DNA of 64,000 nt from Colwellia piezophila ATCC BAA-637 (GTDB lineage: Bacteria; Pseudomonadota; Gammaproteobacteria; Enterobacterales; Alteromonadaceae): positions 248,001-312,000 of the forward strand of contig NZ_KB905164.1 of the NCBI RefSeq assembly GCF_000378625.1. Direction: 5' to 3'. The notes beneath the pieces are model-generated. The model was not told the DNA's origin, ran no database searches, and saw only the letters and a program-made list of their open reading frames with translations. This document shows positions 38,040 to 46,980 of the stretch, in pieces. Made by a program: the position numbers and the translations under genes. Numbering within the stretch: position 1 is the first letter of the stretch; every line of letters starts with the position of its first letter.

Positions 38040-39407
38040 TTAGTTATTTTTTTTAGAGAGGGCCCCCTTACCCAAGCCTTGTCTAAACAGCAAAGGAACT
38101 AAGACAAATAAAAGCCAGGTTAGACTGCCGCCCGATTTTTTTTCACTATCACTCGATGCACTTTCATCTTTTTTGAAAATAGCAGTTAGCGCTAAACTAG
38201 ATGATTTTATTACAATGCACTGGTCGAAACCTGCAGTTGCATAATAGTAGAATTTCTTGTTATTAAATTCCCCTGTTGCGACATCAATATAAGAATCATT
38301 ATTAAAATCACCAAAAGCGGTGGCAGTTACTCCTTCTTCCGGTCTAGCCACATTGACAGATTTGGAATATTCTCCCTCTCCTAGCCCATAAAACAAACTC
38401 AGTATTGAGGGTTTATAATGAGCCGTTAAAATATCAACATGGCCATTTTCATCAATATCTCCAAAGGCGGCGCCGTAACTTGCCCACTTAGATGAAACAA
38501 GCTTTCGGTCCTTACCATTTTCATTTGAGTAAACAGCAATCTCTCCTAATTGTATTTCTGCGGTTAAAATCTGTGGTATAGCATTTTCATGCGCTTGATA
38601 AGTATCGAGTGTTATAGCTGCTTTTTCAGCAATAATTTGCTGCTCTTTAAACCCTTGGTCAGTATTTTTAAACCAAGAGATTTTTTCATTTTCAATACTC
38701 TCCACTAGTGTAAAGAGATCACCATTAGTATTTGCATCAAATGAAGAAATAACAAAGTCAGGACGACTATCTAAATCATAATCAATAACAGAAAAAGAGT
38801 AAGGACGGGTATTTTCAAAGGTGAAGGTTTTTTCATAAACAAAACCACCATTACCATCGTTTAAGTACATTTTAATGCCTCGACCATCTGAATTAAATTG
38901 AGTAACAAACAAGTCTTTATAACCGTCATTATTCCAATCATAACTATCTAAGGAGGATGGGTAAGCGAGATCAGATATAATGGTCTTACTAATAAAAGTG
39001 CCGTCTCCTAAATTTTCATAACTGTTCACTTTGCCATTAAATAAGCTGATGCCAATCAAATCATCGATACCATCATTATTAATGTCTATTGTCTCTAATG
39101 ATTTAGCCCCTCCTGCTGCGCTGCCAATCTCGCGAACATCCTGATTTTCTGTTGGGATTATCACGCCATTACCCATATCACATTTCTGACCTTGCCAACC
39201 GGTAAAGTACCAACCAGGAGATGCCTTAGTCACTAAGGTTTGAGATGATTCAGCCGTTGCAATATCACAGCTACTGGTACAAGTTTTACTCGTTGCTTCA
39301 ACTTGGCCTTGACCTTCAATGGTTAAATCTATGTTAAACGCCAGAGCGGTGAAATGAGTAGTGGCAAGGCAAATTAAAGTTATCACTTTTACTCTTATTA
39401 TTTTCAT
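38040..39407 (-). CDS. surface-sorted FG-GAP/VCBS-repeat protein with GlyGly-CTERM
   Basis: A 455-residue exported protein. The signal peptide ends near TALAF (residue 24). Residues 25-75 form an InlB-B-like repeat with paired cysteines (TCTSSCDIA, then GWYFTGWQGQKC). About five calcium-type FG-GAP/VCBS repeats follow, each with an Asp-rich loop such as DINNDGIDDL, DWNNDGYKDL and DFNNDSYIDV, forming part of a propeller. The C-terminus has GGSLTWLLFVLVPLLF and a basic tail, the pattern of GlyGly-CTERM sorting signals cut by rhombosortase after type II secretion. Ligand unknown. It is divergent from the CadC-like regulator. Confidence 0.85.
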   Translation of the reverse strand: MKIIRVKVITLICLATTHFTALAFNIDLTIEGQGQVEATSKTCTSSCDIATAESSQTLVTKASPGWYFTGWQGQKCDMGNGVIIPTENQDVREIGSAAGGAKSLETIDINNDGIDDLIGISLFNGKVNSYENLGDGTFISKTIISDLAYPSSLDSYDWNNDGYKDLFVTQFNSDGRGIKMYLNDGNGGFVYEKTFTFENTRPYSFSVIDYDLDSRPDFVISSFDANTNGDLFTLVESIENEKISWFKNTDQGFKEQQIIAEKAAITLDTYQAHENAIPQILTAEIQLGEIAVYSNENGKDRKLVSSKWASYGAAFGDIDENGHVDILTAHYKPSILSLFYGLGEGEYSKSVNVARPEEGVTATAFGDFNNDSYIDVATGEFNNKKFYYYATAGFDQCIVIKSSSLALTAIFKKDESASSDSEKKSGGSLTWLLFVLVPLLFRQGLGKGALSKKNN

Positions 39408-39480
39408 ATTTTCAGTGTCTTTTAAATAAGGAAGTTAATTTCTAATCTATTTTATAAACAAGTGAAATTAGGGTGTTATA

Positions 39481-41616
39481 ATGTTGTTATTATTTTTTTA
39501 TTCACCCATAAAATCAAAAGCTTATAACTTCATGGATGTTAACTTTTACCTAGAACACAATACGGTTTACCCCAAGCATAATAAAATTACCACTGGAAAT
39601 AAGGCGATAATTCTTGAACCGAAAATCATGCAAGTACTTTGTTTTATGGTTGAGCACCAAGGTGAAGTGCTCAGTAGACAACAAATTGCAGATAACCTTT
39701 GGCCTGGTAGTATTGTCGGTTTAGAAGTGATAACACGGGCAATTTTCGAATTAAGAAAGGTGCTAAAGGATGATGCAAAGCAACCGAAATATATAGAGAC
39801 CATCGCTCGAAAAGGTTACTGCTTTATTGGCAAGATAGAGCCCATTGAAGAGATTAAGAGTCAACGCTTATTACCTGATTCTTTTCTGGCCAAAGTCAGC
39901 TATAAAGCTGTAATTATTACTGCTTTGCTGATTTCTATTATTATTTTATTTCTAGTCAATGCTCCCATCAGATCTGTTAAAGATTCACCAGAGAGCACGG
40001 TAAAGCCCTCGAATTACCAATCGACTATTTTATCTGATGGTATAGGTGAAATCCAGTCGGCTTCGCCTTCTTCTGATTGGTCAAAAATACTGTATATACA
40101 AACTGATGCCAATGCTAAAGAGTCGGTATTGATATTAAAAGATGTCACCAGCCACCAATATTCAATCTTACTAAGAAGTAGTGATTTACTCCGCTCTGTT
40201 ATTTGGGCTAAGCACAATAATGCCAGCTTCTTTATTCAATGCGAGAGTACAGAATGCAAAGTAAATAAGCTTTTTACTGATAATGGCACCATACAAGAGA
40301 TATATAGCACAAAGTCAAAATTAAAAAGCATCAAGCTTTCTCCAAATGGCAAACAATTAGCCTTAACAACGATGAATAATGGCCGACTTTCCATTTCACT
40401 TTTATCGCTAGAATCTCAACAAGAATCCCCCTTAAGCATTAACAAAAAAACAAGCAACTATGCTGCAACATTCAAGAACAGTGGTTCAGGTATCTTTTAT
40501 GTTCAACAAAGTAGCTCGCAAGCAACTATTAATGACTACAACTTTGCCAATAAAGTCAGTAAAGAGATCTCGACTAAATTTTCAAAAGTCACTAGCTTAC
40601 AGTTAGAAGATGACGGGAATTTACTTATTGCCGGTCAAGTTAACAGCCTGTATTCAGTTTGGCGCTTCAATATTAAAAGCAAAGAAATCTCACAAGCCCT
40701 GCCTATCTCAGCAGGAAGTTATGCCTATGAATTAGTGTCGAACAAAGCGGAAAAACAATTATTTTATCTTAAAACAAGTTCAAACTATGATATTTCCGCA
40801 CAAGGTTTAACTAAGTATATCAATCTAAATCAAGTCAATAGCCATGCAAATGACTTTTATGGCACGTGGTCAGTGCCAACAAAAACACTCTATTTTGTAT
40901 CACAACGCACCGGTAGTTATGAAGTTTGGAATCACAAAGACAATAAGAATAATAAGCTTACCAATATTCAAGCGGATAACATCAGGCGACCTATTTTAAA
41001 CGAAAAGCAAAGCCAGATTGCTTTTGTTGCTTCTCAAAATAATCAACTCAAACTAATGGTATATGACATAAAGAAACAACAGCTCATTGTAAGTCAAAAT
41101 TTAGCGAAAGAAGCGCACTTATTATCTTGGTCAAGTGGAGGTGATTCTATTTATATGAGTATTGCCAGTGATAATATCTACGATATTTGGCAGTTTGATA
41201 TGATTAGTCAACAATCCAAAATAGTATTACTTGCTGCGGGGCTCATCTTAAAGGAGAAAGCGGATGGTAGTTTTATTTTCGGTGATATTAACAGCCAACA
41301 ATTAATGCTAAAAAAAGTGGATGGTGCTACAACCATTATCAAAAACTTCAAAGGGCTTGCTTTACTATTTAGACCTCACAGTATTAAGCTAAATAATAAC
41401 AACGATGTTCTTTATTATGTTCAACAAGATGCACCCCGTATAAAAGTGATGTCCACCCTACTTAGCAATGCGGTCAACGAGAGTCCCAAAGAGCTCTTTA
41501 GCCTATCAGCCAATGATTATGTCACTGACTTAGGAAGACATGAAAGTGATTTCGTTATTTATGACCACCTAGAATCAAAAACATCACAACTGGTTTTATT
41601 ACAAGCGGTTAACTAG
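39481..41616 (+). CDS. CadC-like membrane transcription regulator with propeller-like sensor
   Basis: A 711-residue protein. An OmpR-type winged helix lies at about residues 15-118 (EPKIMQVLCFMVEHQGEVLSR, then LWPGSIVGLEVITRAIFELRK and YIETIARKGYCFIG), a single transmembrane helix at about 140-160, and a long periplasmic part with TolB/WD40-like repeats. This is the ToxR/CadC design: direct signalling from periplasm to DNA without phosphotransfer. The start is uncertain; 39481 lacks a good ribosome site and 39532 is an alternative. Its stop codon is the TAG at 41614-41616, lying at the very edge of the repeat that follows, so the original C-terminus may have been changed. It may control the divergent VCBS gene. 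Confidence 0.82.
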   Translation: MLLLFFYSPIKSKAYNFMDVNFYLEHNTVYPKHNKITTGNKAIILEPKIMQVLCFMVEHQGEVLSRQQIADNLWPGSIVGLEVITRAIFELRKVLKDDAKQPKYIETIARKGYCFIGKIEPIEEIKSQRLLPDSFLAKVSYKAVIITALLISIIILFLVNAPIRSVKDSPESTVKPSNYQSTILSDGIGEIQSASPSSDWSKILYIQTDANAKESVLILKDVTSHQYSILLRSSDLLRSVIWAKHNNASFFIQCESTECKVNKLFTDNGTIQEIYSTKSKLKSIKLSPNGKQLALTTMNNGRLSISLLSLESQQESPLSINKKTSNYAATFKNSGSGIFYVQQSSSQATINDYNFANKVSKEISTKFSKVTSLQLEDDGNLLIAGQVNSLYSVWRFNIKSKEISQALPISAGSYAYELVSNKAEKQLFYLKTSSNYDISAQGLTKYINLNQVNSHANDFYGTWSVPTKTLYFVSQRTGSYEVWNHKDNKNNKLTNIQADNIRRPILNEKQSQIAFVASQNNQLKLMVYDIKKQQLIVSQNLAKEAHLLSWSSGGDSIYMSIASDNIYDIWQFDMISQQSKIVLLAAGLILKEKADGSFIFGDINSQQLMLKKVDGATTIIKNFKGLALLFRPHSIKLNNNNDVLYYVQQDAPRIKVMSTLLSNAVNESPKELFSLSANDYVTDLGRHESDFVIYDHLESKTSQLVLLQAVN

Positions 41617-41877
41617 GGTCTGTTGATCTTTCAGGGTTAAAATTCATTCAATTTAAAACGGGCTTAATCGCGGCGCGAGCTTTGTATCATAGTTATTCTA
41701 TTAAATAAGCGAGCAACAAGGAGTAAGTTCGTTTTAAATGAACCCAAAGGGCAGCACTTGTTTGAAATTTATACGGCGTTATCGCAAGTTCATGTAGCCA
41801 CACCACTTCACATGCTCTGCCTTGCCTAAATATCAAACATGTTGCTGTAAAAGTAATCTCGAAAGTTCAACAGACCC
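41616..41877. mobile_element. 262-bp MITE-like repeat with terminal inverted repeats
   Basis: The ends begin GGGTCTGTTGA and continue as inverted repeats of about 23 bp with 4-5 mismatches. A matching ACT just outside each end may extend the repeat outward. There is no open frame inside. A degenerate relative of one end is at 24244. The left end abuts the stop codon of the CadC-like gene. No clear target duplication was found. Confidence 0.65.
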
Positions 41878-42238
41878 GAGTATTGCTTCATCATATTTTA
41901 GTAATAGACCCAGAGATAAAGGGGGTATACGCTAGTTTTTTTTAGCTAAACTCATCACATCGCCCCCTAGAATCAAGGGGGCAGAACCCTTGATAGGGTC
42001 GTTGCTTAGACTGGTGTTTACTATGTAATTTAGGAAGTATTGTGGCGAGATAATAAAAATAAATAGATTTTATTTGTTCTTTAAAGGCATGGTCGGCTTG
42101 AATTTATTTGTTGCTTTGAGCACTAGCATAAAATGAATCAAAGTAATTAGAACGACTACTTGATTCATCTTTGAAAAATTGTCATATTAATTATCTTAGA
42201 GCACATAAGTGCAAAGCCTACATGACAAATAAAACGAC
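41878..42238. other. gap with overlapping hairpins and duplicated start of the next gene
   Basis: Three mutually exclusive stems occur at 41962-41982 (7-bp arms GCCCCCT/AGGGGGC), 41973-41993 (TCAAGGG/CCCTTGA) and 41986-41999. A 17-bp near-perfect tandem duplication at 42222-42255 copies the start region of the GGDEF gene. No other gene is seen. Confidence 0.5.
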
Positions 42239-43195
42239 ATGACAAATAGAACGACATCAGAAAAGGTATTACTCTCACTTAGTTTGCTAGCTACAATCAC
42301 AATATCCCCCTTTGCGTTTCTTCGATGGTTTGATGGAGAAACCACTTTAGCTATCATTGATGCAATAATATCACTCACTGCATTTATGTTTTTTTTGTTT
42401 ATATTTATCACGCGAAAAATTAGTGCCGCAAATACATTATTGGCAATATTCTTAGCGTTTGCTGTACTGGTTACTGTATTCATCAAAGGTGAACCTCAGA
42501 TTTTATGGCTTGCACCAACTATCATTGCTATTCATTATTTGATGCCGTTAAATCTCGCCAGAATAACAAGTGTAACACTCGCGTTAGCAATACTAATGAT
42601 TATATACCCGCGGGTTGATTTAACGTATTTGTTTACCTTTATCGCAACCACAGGTTTAACTGCATCCTTGTCATTTGTAATATTCCGCTCATATACCGAT
42701 AAACAAAATGAATTATCATTACTCGCGTTAATTGACTCGCTAACATCCTCAGGCAACCGAAGAGCTCTAGACTTAAAGCTCGCAGAGGTCATAGCAAGCC
42801 AGCACAGAGAAGAATACTCCATGTGTCTGATACTCGTTGACTTAGATTATTTTAAAGAAGTGAATGATGACCATGGCCATGCTGTTGGTGACCAAATACT
42901 GGTGAGGATATGTGAGTTGATAACTAAACATACCCGCGTTTTAGATTCGCTTTATAGATACGGAGGCGATGAATTTATCATTATGCCATTAAACATGAAT
43001 ATTAAAACCGCTAAAATACTTGCTGAAAAGATACGAAGCATCATTGAGCTACACGAGTTCACGAATAACATCAAACTAACACTCTCAATAGGCGTTGCTG
43101 AATACAAAGCACATGACACACCAGAGTCATGGATTAGTCGTGCCGATACAGCTCTGTATAAAGCTAAAGAGAGTGGCCGGAATATGATTTGTTAA
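42239..43195 (+). CDS. membrane diguanylate cyclase (GGDEF domain)
   Basis: A 318-residue protein with about five or six transmembrane helices in residues 8-155 and a cytoplasmic GGDEF domain at about 158-318. Active-site features are LIDSLTSSGNRRAL, LILVDLDYFKEVNDDHGH, YRYGGDEFIIM and DTALYKAKESGRN. It should make c-di-GMP. The start ATG overlaps the stop of a six-codon leader (ATG at 42222, TGA at 42240-42242) that arose by a 17-bp duplication of the start region. Confidence 0.92.
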   Translation: MTNRTTSEKVLLSLSLLATITISPFAFLRWFDGETTLAIIDAIISLTAFMFFLFIFITRKISAANTLLAIFLAFAVLVTVFIKGEPQILWLAPTIIAIHYLMPLNLARITSVTLALAILMIIYPRVDLTYLFTFIATTGLTASLSFVIFRSYTDKQNELSLLALIDSLTSSGNRRALDLKLAEVIASQHREEYSMCLILVDLDYFKEVNDDHGHAVGDQILVRICELITKHTRVLDSLYRYGGDEFIIMPLNMNIKTAKILAEKIRSIIELHEFTNNIKLTLSIGVAEYKAHDTPESWISRADTALYKAKESGRNMIC

Positions 43196-43306
43196 TCCAA
43201 CAGGCCCTATTGTTCTGCGGACATAGTGTATTTTTTAAGAATCTTAGTCATTTTACCGAGCATTTATGGCCAGCATTATATAGCTAATGTTAAGAGTGTT
43301 GAATAG

Positions 43307-43522
43307 TTAGTTTTTAGGGCCTTTTTTAAGTGCGGTGACATTAAAAATTACTTCTAGTTTATCAATGTAAACTTTAGGAACTGGATTTTTTGACTCAAAT
43401 GTTTGTTGAACTTTGGTAAGTTCGATTTTAGTTTGAAATGCAAAAACTGATGGTTGAATATGGTTTACTCTCAAGAGCCGCTTAAATACGGGTCCATTAA
43501 TGCTGCATTTACGTTTTAACAT
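43307..43522 (-). CDS. small hypothetical protein
   Basis: A possible 71-residue gene. It is basic and mostly helical, with RLLRVNHIQPSVFAFQTK and VPKVYIDKLEVIFNVT, which faintly recalls a lambda-repressor-like helix-turn-helix, but no firm match can be made. An AAGG lies about 12 bases before the ATG. It is isolated. The call as a gene is moderate. Confidence 0.4.
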   Translation of the reverse strand: MLKRKCSINGPVFKRLLRVNHIQPSVFAFQTKIELTKVQQTFESKNPVPKVYIDKLEVIFNVTALKKGPKN

Positions 43523-43861
43523 TTACTTTTAACCTTATTTGTTTATTACCATGTTTAATAAGCAACAGTAGATAATGCCGTATGAGGCCGTTGCTACTGT
43601 CACAGTTAAAGCACTAGCATTTGACCTACTCAAGTATTTGGGGCTGGTCGTTTTTCGCTTATTAATTTTCGTTAATACTTACCATCAAAAACACGCCGCG
43701 CATTGTAATCAAGTGTAACCAAGAAGTCTGTTATCAATTTGTAACAGTATTTGTAGATTGCTCAAACCGACCACTCAACCGGTTTTTGAAGAGATGTATG
43801 CTTACATTTCTAATTAAGTGGAAAATTAACCATGGCACTACCAATGATTGCCGATATTAAC
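43523..43861. other. intergenic gap, nothing recognised
   Basis: No coding potential or strong repeat was seen between the small hypothetical gene and the end of the REC-EAL gene. Confidence 0.35.
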
Positions 43862-45076
43862 TTATGAACATCGTTTTGCTATTTCATCAATAGATTTTTT
43901 ATTATGGTTTTGACTCCAACTTAAAAATTCACTTTCCACTAAAGCAGGAGCATAAAGCCAACCTTGAAAAACATCACAACCTAGCGCTTTTATTGCATTT
44001 GCTTCTGCCTGAGTTTCAACACCTTCAACAACAGTTTTTAATTTTAAATCTCTAGCTAGTTGCAGTGATGCTTTAACCGCCGCATAGTTTTTACTGTCTG
44101 TCAGCATTTTTTGAACAAATGACATGTCAACTTTTAGCTCGGTAAAAGGGCTAGAAATAAGTTGTGACAACGAAGAAAAACCGGTGCCAAAATCATCAAT
44201 AGAAAGATTAATACCATGAAGACGTAATCTACACATAACTTCAAGTTCTTTGGCCATATTGGGACTTATAGCACTTTCTGTTATTTCAAGTGTTAAGAAT
44301 TTCGCTGGTAATTGATGTTGCGCTAATATATCCATAACACTCTCTAAAAAGTCTGATTCGACTAGATCTAAAGGCGAAATATTCACAGAAATATTAAAGT
44401 TCATGCCTTGTTGATGCCAACGAGAGCACGCAGCAATTGAATAGTCTAAGACTTGTAAGGTTAATAAATGAGACAAACCTAGTTTATATATTTGTTCTAA
44501 AAAGAAATAAGGTGTTAACACGCCTCTTGTCGGATGATTCCATCGAACAAGCGCTTCAGCGCCGGAAACAGTGTCCGTTTCCACGTCAATATGTGGCTGA
44601 AAAAGCACATTGAACTGTTCCAGGTTAAATCCAGTAATGATTTCATCATCTACAAGTTGAGATTGAGAGTTTTCTGTTGGTTTTCTTACCTGTTTTTTTT
44701 CAATTAACTGCAATAAAACCAGTTCTAGTTGCTTTTTACTAATTGGCTTAGTTAGGCTTAAAATGTCCGGCATACCACAAGCTAGTACCATTTCTTTAAC
44801 CGATGAAATCACATCCTTAGACACAGAACTTGTCAGTACTACATTAGCATCTAAATTACGCTTGGCAATAATTCTCAAAAACTCAATACCGTCCATACCG
44901 GGCATATTTAAATCGCATAAAATAAGCTCAGGTTCATCTATTTTATCTAGTTTACTCAGGGCTTCTTGACCATTAGAGGCTGTCGTGATTTTGGCTAATG
45001 TTAATGTTGACAACATTTTTGCAATCAGTTTCTGTTGAAAAAGATCATCTTCAACAATAAGTATATTATTCAGCAT
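43862..45076 (-). CDS. REC-EAL response regulator, VieA-like
   Basis: A 404-residue response regulator. The receiver domain (about 1-125) has the acidic pair in LIVEDD and phospho-acceptor D55 in LILCDLNMPG. The EAL c-di-GMP phosphodiesterase domain (about 145-395) has GAEALVRW, NISVNISPLDL, LEITESA, SIDDFGTGFSSL, KTVVEGVET and a terminal FQGWLYAPA. The catalytic set looks complete. V. cholerae VieA has the same REC-EAL order plus a C-terminal helix-turn-helix, which is absent here. It lies 54 bp behind the REC-TPR gene, in one leftward operon divergent from the hybrid kinases. Confidence 0.92.
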   Translation of the reverse strand: MLNNILIVEDDLFQQKLIAKMLSTLTLAKITTASNGQEALSKLDKIDEPELILCDLNMPGMDGIEFLRIIAKRNLDANVVLTSSVSKDVISSVKEMVLACGMPDILSLTKPISKKQLELVLLQLIEKKQVRKPTENSQSQLVDDEIITGFNLEQFNVLFQPHIDVETDTVSGAEALVRWNHPTRGVLTPYFFLEQIYKLGLSHLLTLQVLDYSIAACSRWHQQGMNFNISVNISPLDLVESDFLESVMDILAQHQLPAKFLTLEITESAISPNMAKELEVMCRLRLHGINLSIDDFGTGFSSLSQLISSPFTELKVDMSFVQKMLTDSKNYAAVKASLQLARDLKLKTVVEGVETQAEANAIKALGCDVFQGWLYAPALVESEFLSWSQNHNKKSIDEIAKRCS

Positions 45077-45130
45077 GTAAACTGTCCTTAGTATCTTTTA
45101 AATTTGCAGTGCATAACAAATAGATCATTG

Positions 45131-46804
45131 CTAAATCACATTATCTAATTCGTAAGAGACTTCTTTTACTTGTAATTGCTTGGCAAGTAACTTGCTAGCA
45201 ACCCGATATTCAGGTGTTAACACGACCGGCGTGTTTTTCAATAACTCACGGCAACGCATCACCAACTTAATGACCGATTTTTTACTCCAGCCCATAGGCC
45301 ATGCTCTAGACAAGCAAATAATAGTCAATTGGCCTAGGTCTGTGTCTGTGCTATCAAGGTCTAAAGCAGTAATAATTAATTTAACCGCTTTTTCAAATTC
45401 TTTAATTTTAATATATGAAAGACAACGTTTCTTTGCTCGGCTCACTTCAGCCTTTACCTGCGCTAACTTACTTTGCCAACGGTTTAAATAGAGCGTTAAT
45501 GTTTGTTGTTTGTATATATCTACTTGCGCTAAACAAACCTTTACTCTACTGATACTTTCTTGGTATTTTTCCGTGTCATGCAGTATCGAATAAACGTTAG
45601 CAAGTTCTATCAATTCATATACAGAAGAAATATATTCATCGTCTTGCCATTGCAAGTATTCATTCAACAACGTTTTACATTGGCTAATGTTACCTTGTAA
45701 ACCATGCGCTCTCGCTTTAAGTAGTAGTTCGAATGGTTTGTAATCTTTTCTGGAATAATAACTGCGCCAATGTTTATATCGCTCAATAAATCGTGCAAAC
45801 AATTCACCTTTATTTACATCCTGAGTAAATTGAATGACATTTAAATTTAATTGAGCAACCATTTGGTGTAACAGCAAGGTTTCTCGATAAGAGTGACGAG
45901 ATTGACTTAATGCCATATCTAAGGTGTCATAAGCAGGCTTAACATCAAACATCGCCATCGCAATATGTGAACAAAATATAGTGTTTTCTATATTTCTGGG
46001 AGAATGTTTCACACTTTCAGTCATTTTCTCGAGCGCTAAGGAAAGCTGCTGCTGTGCTAAGTAACACTGGGCAGAAAGCAACAATACTTTAGTGCAATGA
46101 ATAGGATCTTTTTCAAAGGGTGACAATGTCGCCAAGCATGATTTATATTGCTTTTGTTTCAATTCTAAACGAGCAAATTCAATTTGTACCTCAGCACGTA
46201 TTGGTTTTCCTTGAAGATGAATTAAAATGTTTTTTGCTTCATCACATTTATTGAGCTGTATTAACGCCTTAGCTTTTAAAAATTGAGCACCATATGAATG
46301 CTGTTCAGCATTAAAAATACTCTCTTCAGCTTTTGCTATCGTGTCAGTAAAATCTCCATTGGAGAAAGTTGTTAGCATATCTGCTAAGACACGTTTTTTT
46401 CTAGAAAACTTAGGCAAACGCTCTTTAAAGGTCACATAATTAAGTGGTTTAACAAGATATCCATCTGACCTTAGTTCATAAAACCCACGTACTACGCTTG
46501 CTGATGAATCACCGGTAATAATGATAATTACGCAGTCTGCTGATAACATTTGGCAATTGACCATTTCATCTAAAAGCTGATGACCATTTTTTCTCTCACC
46601 TAAATTGTAATCACACAAAATTAACTGCACTGCTTTATGCTTTACAATTTCTAGCGCAGCAACCGCATCTTTCGCTAATAAAATTTGCTCTGGACTAAAA
46701 CCTAACTTTAATAACATACCTCTCGTCGCAGTACGGTACATTGTACAATCATCAATAATTAAAATAGGCCTTGAGCGGTCAAACATACTAGAAACGTCAT
46801 TCAT
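45131..46804 (-). CDS. REC-TPR response regulator, VieB-like
   Basis: A 557-residue protein with a receiver domain at about 12-135 (IIDDC, acceptor D65 in LILCDYNLGE, and K in GYLVKPLNY), followed by about 400 residues of helical tetratricopeptide-type repeats. No DNA-binding or enzymatic domain is present. V. cholerae VieB has the same design and is known to inhibit the VieS kinase. The gene precedes the REC-EAL gene in the operon and is divergent from the VieS-like kinase across a 176-bp promoter region. Confidence 0.88.
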   Translation of the reverse strand: MNDVSSMFDRSRPILIIDDCTMYRTATRGMLLKLGFSPEQILLAKDAVAALEIVKHKAVQLILCDYNLGERKNGHQLLDEMVNCQMLSADCVIIIITGDSSASVVRGFYELRSDGYLVKPLNYVTFKERLPKFSRKKRVLADMLTTFSNGDFTDTIAKAEESIFNAEQHSYGAQFLKAKALIQLNKCDEAKNILIHLQGKPIRAEVQIEFARLELKQKQYKSCLATLSPFEKDPIHCTKVLLLSAQCYLAQQQLSLALEKMTESVKHSPRNIENTIFCSHIAMAMFDVKPAYDTLDMALSQSRHSYRETLLLHQMVAQLNLNVIQFTQDVNKGELFARFIERYKHWRSYYSRKDYKPFELLLKARAHGLQGNISQCKTLLNEYLQWQDDEYISSVYELIELANVYSILHDTEKYQESISRVKVCLAQVDIYKQQTLTLYLNRWQSKLAQVKAEVSRAKKRCLSYIKIKEFEKAVKLIITALDLDSTDTDLGQLTIICLSRAWPMGWSKKSVIKLVMRCRELLKNTPVVLTPEYRVASKLLAKQLQVKEVSYELDNVI

Positions 46805-46980
46805 ACTATTTATCCTCCATCACAAACAACACCTCCTATTTTTACCATCTAAATAAAGTGTTATAGATTTAATAGCGTGTATTTTAACCAGTTACTCTAA
46901 AACTGTCTGTTCCCTAAAGAACAGACGTGATTATTTTTTAACCGTAATATATTTCCAATTTCAAAGCGGGGTTAAAATAA

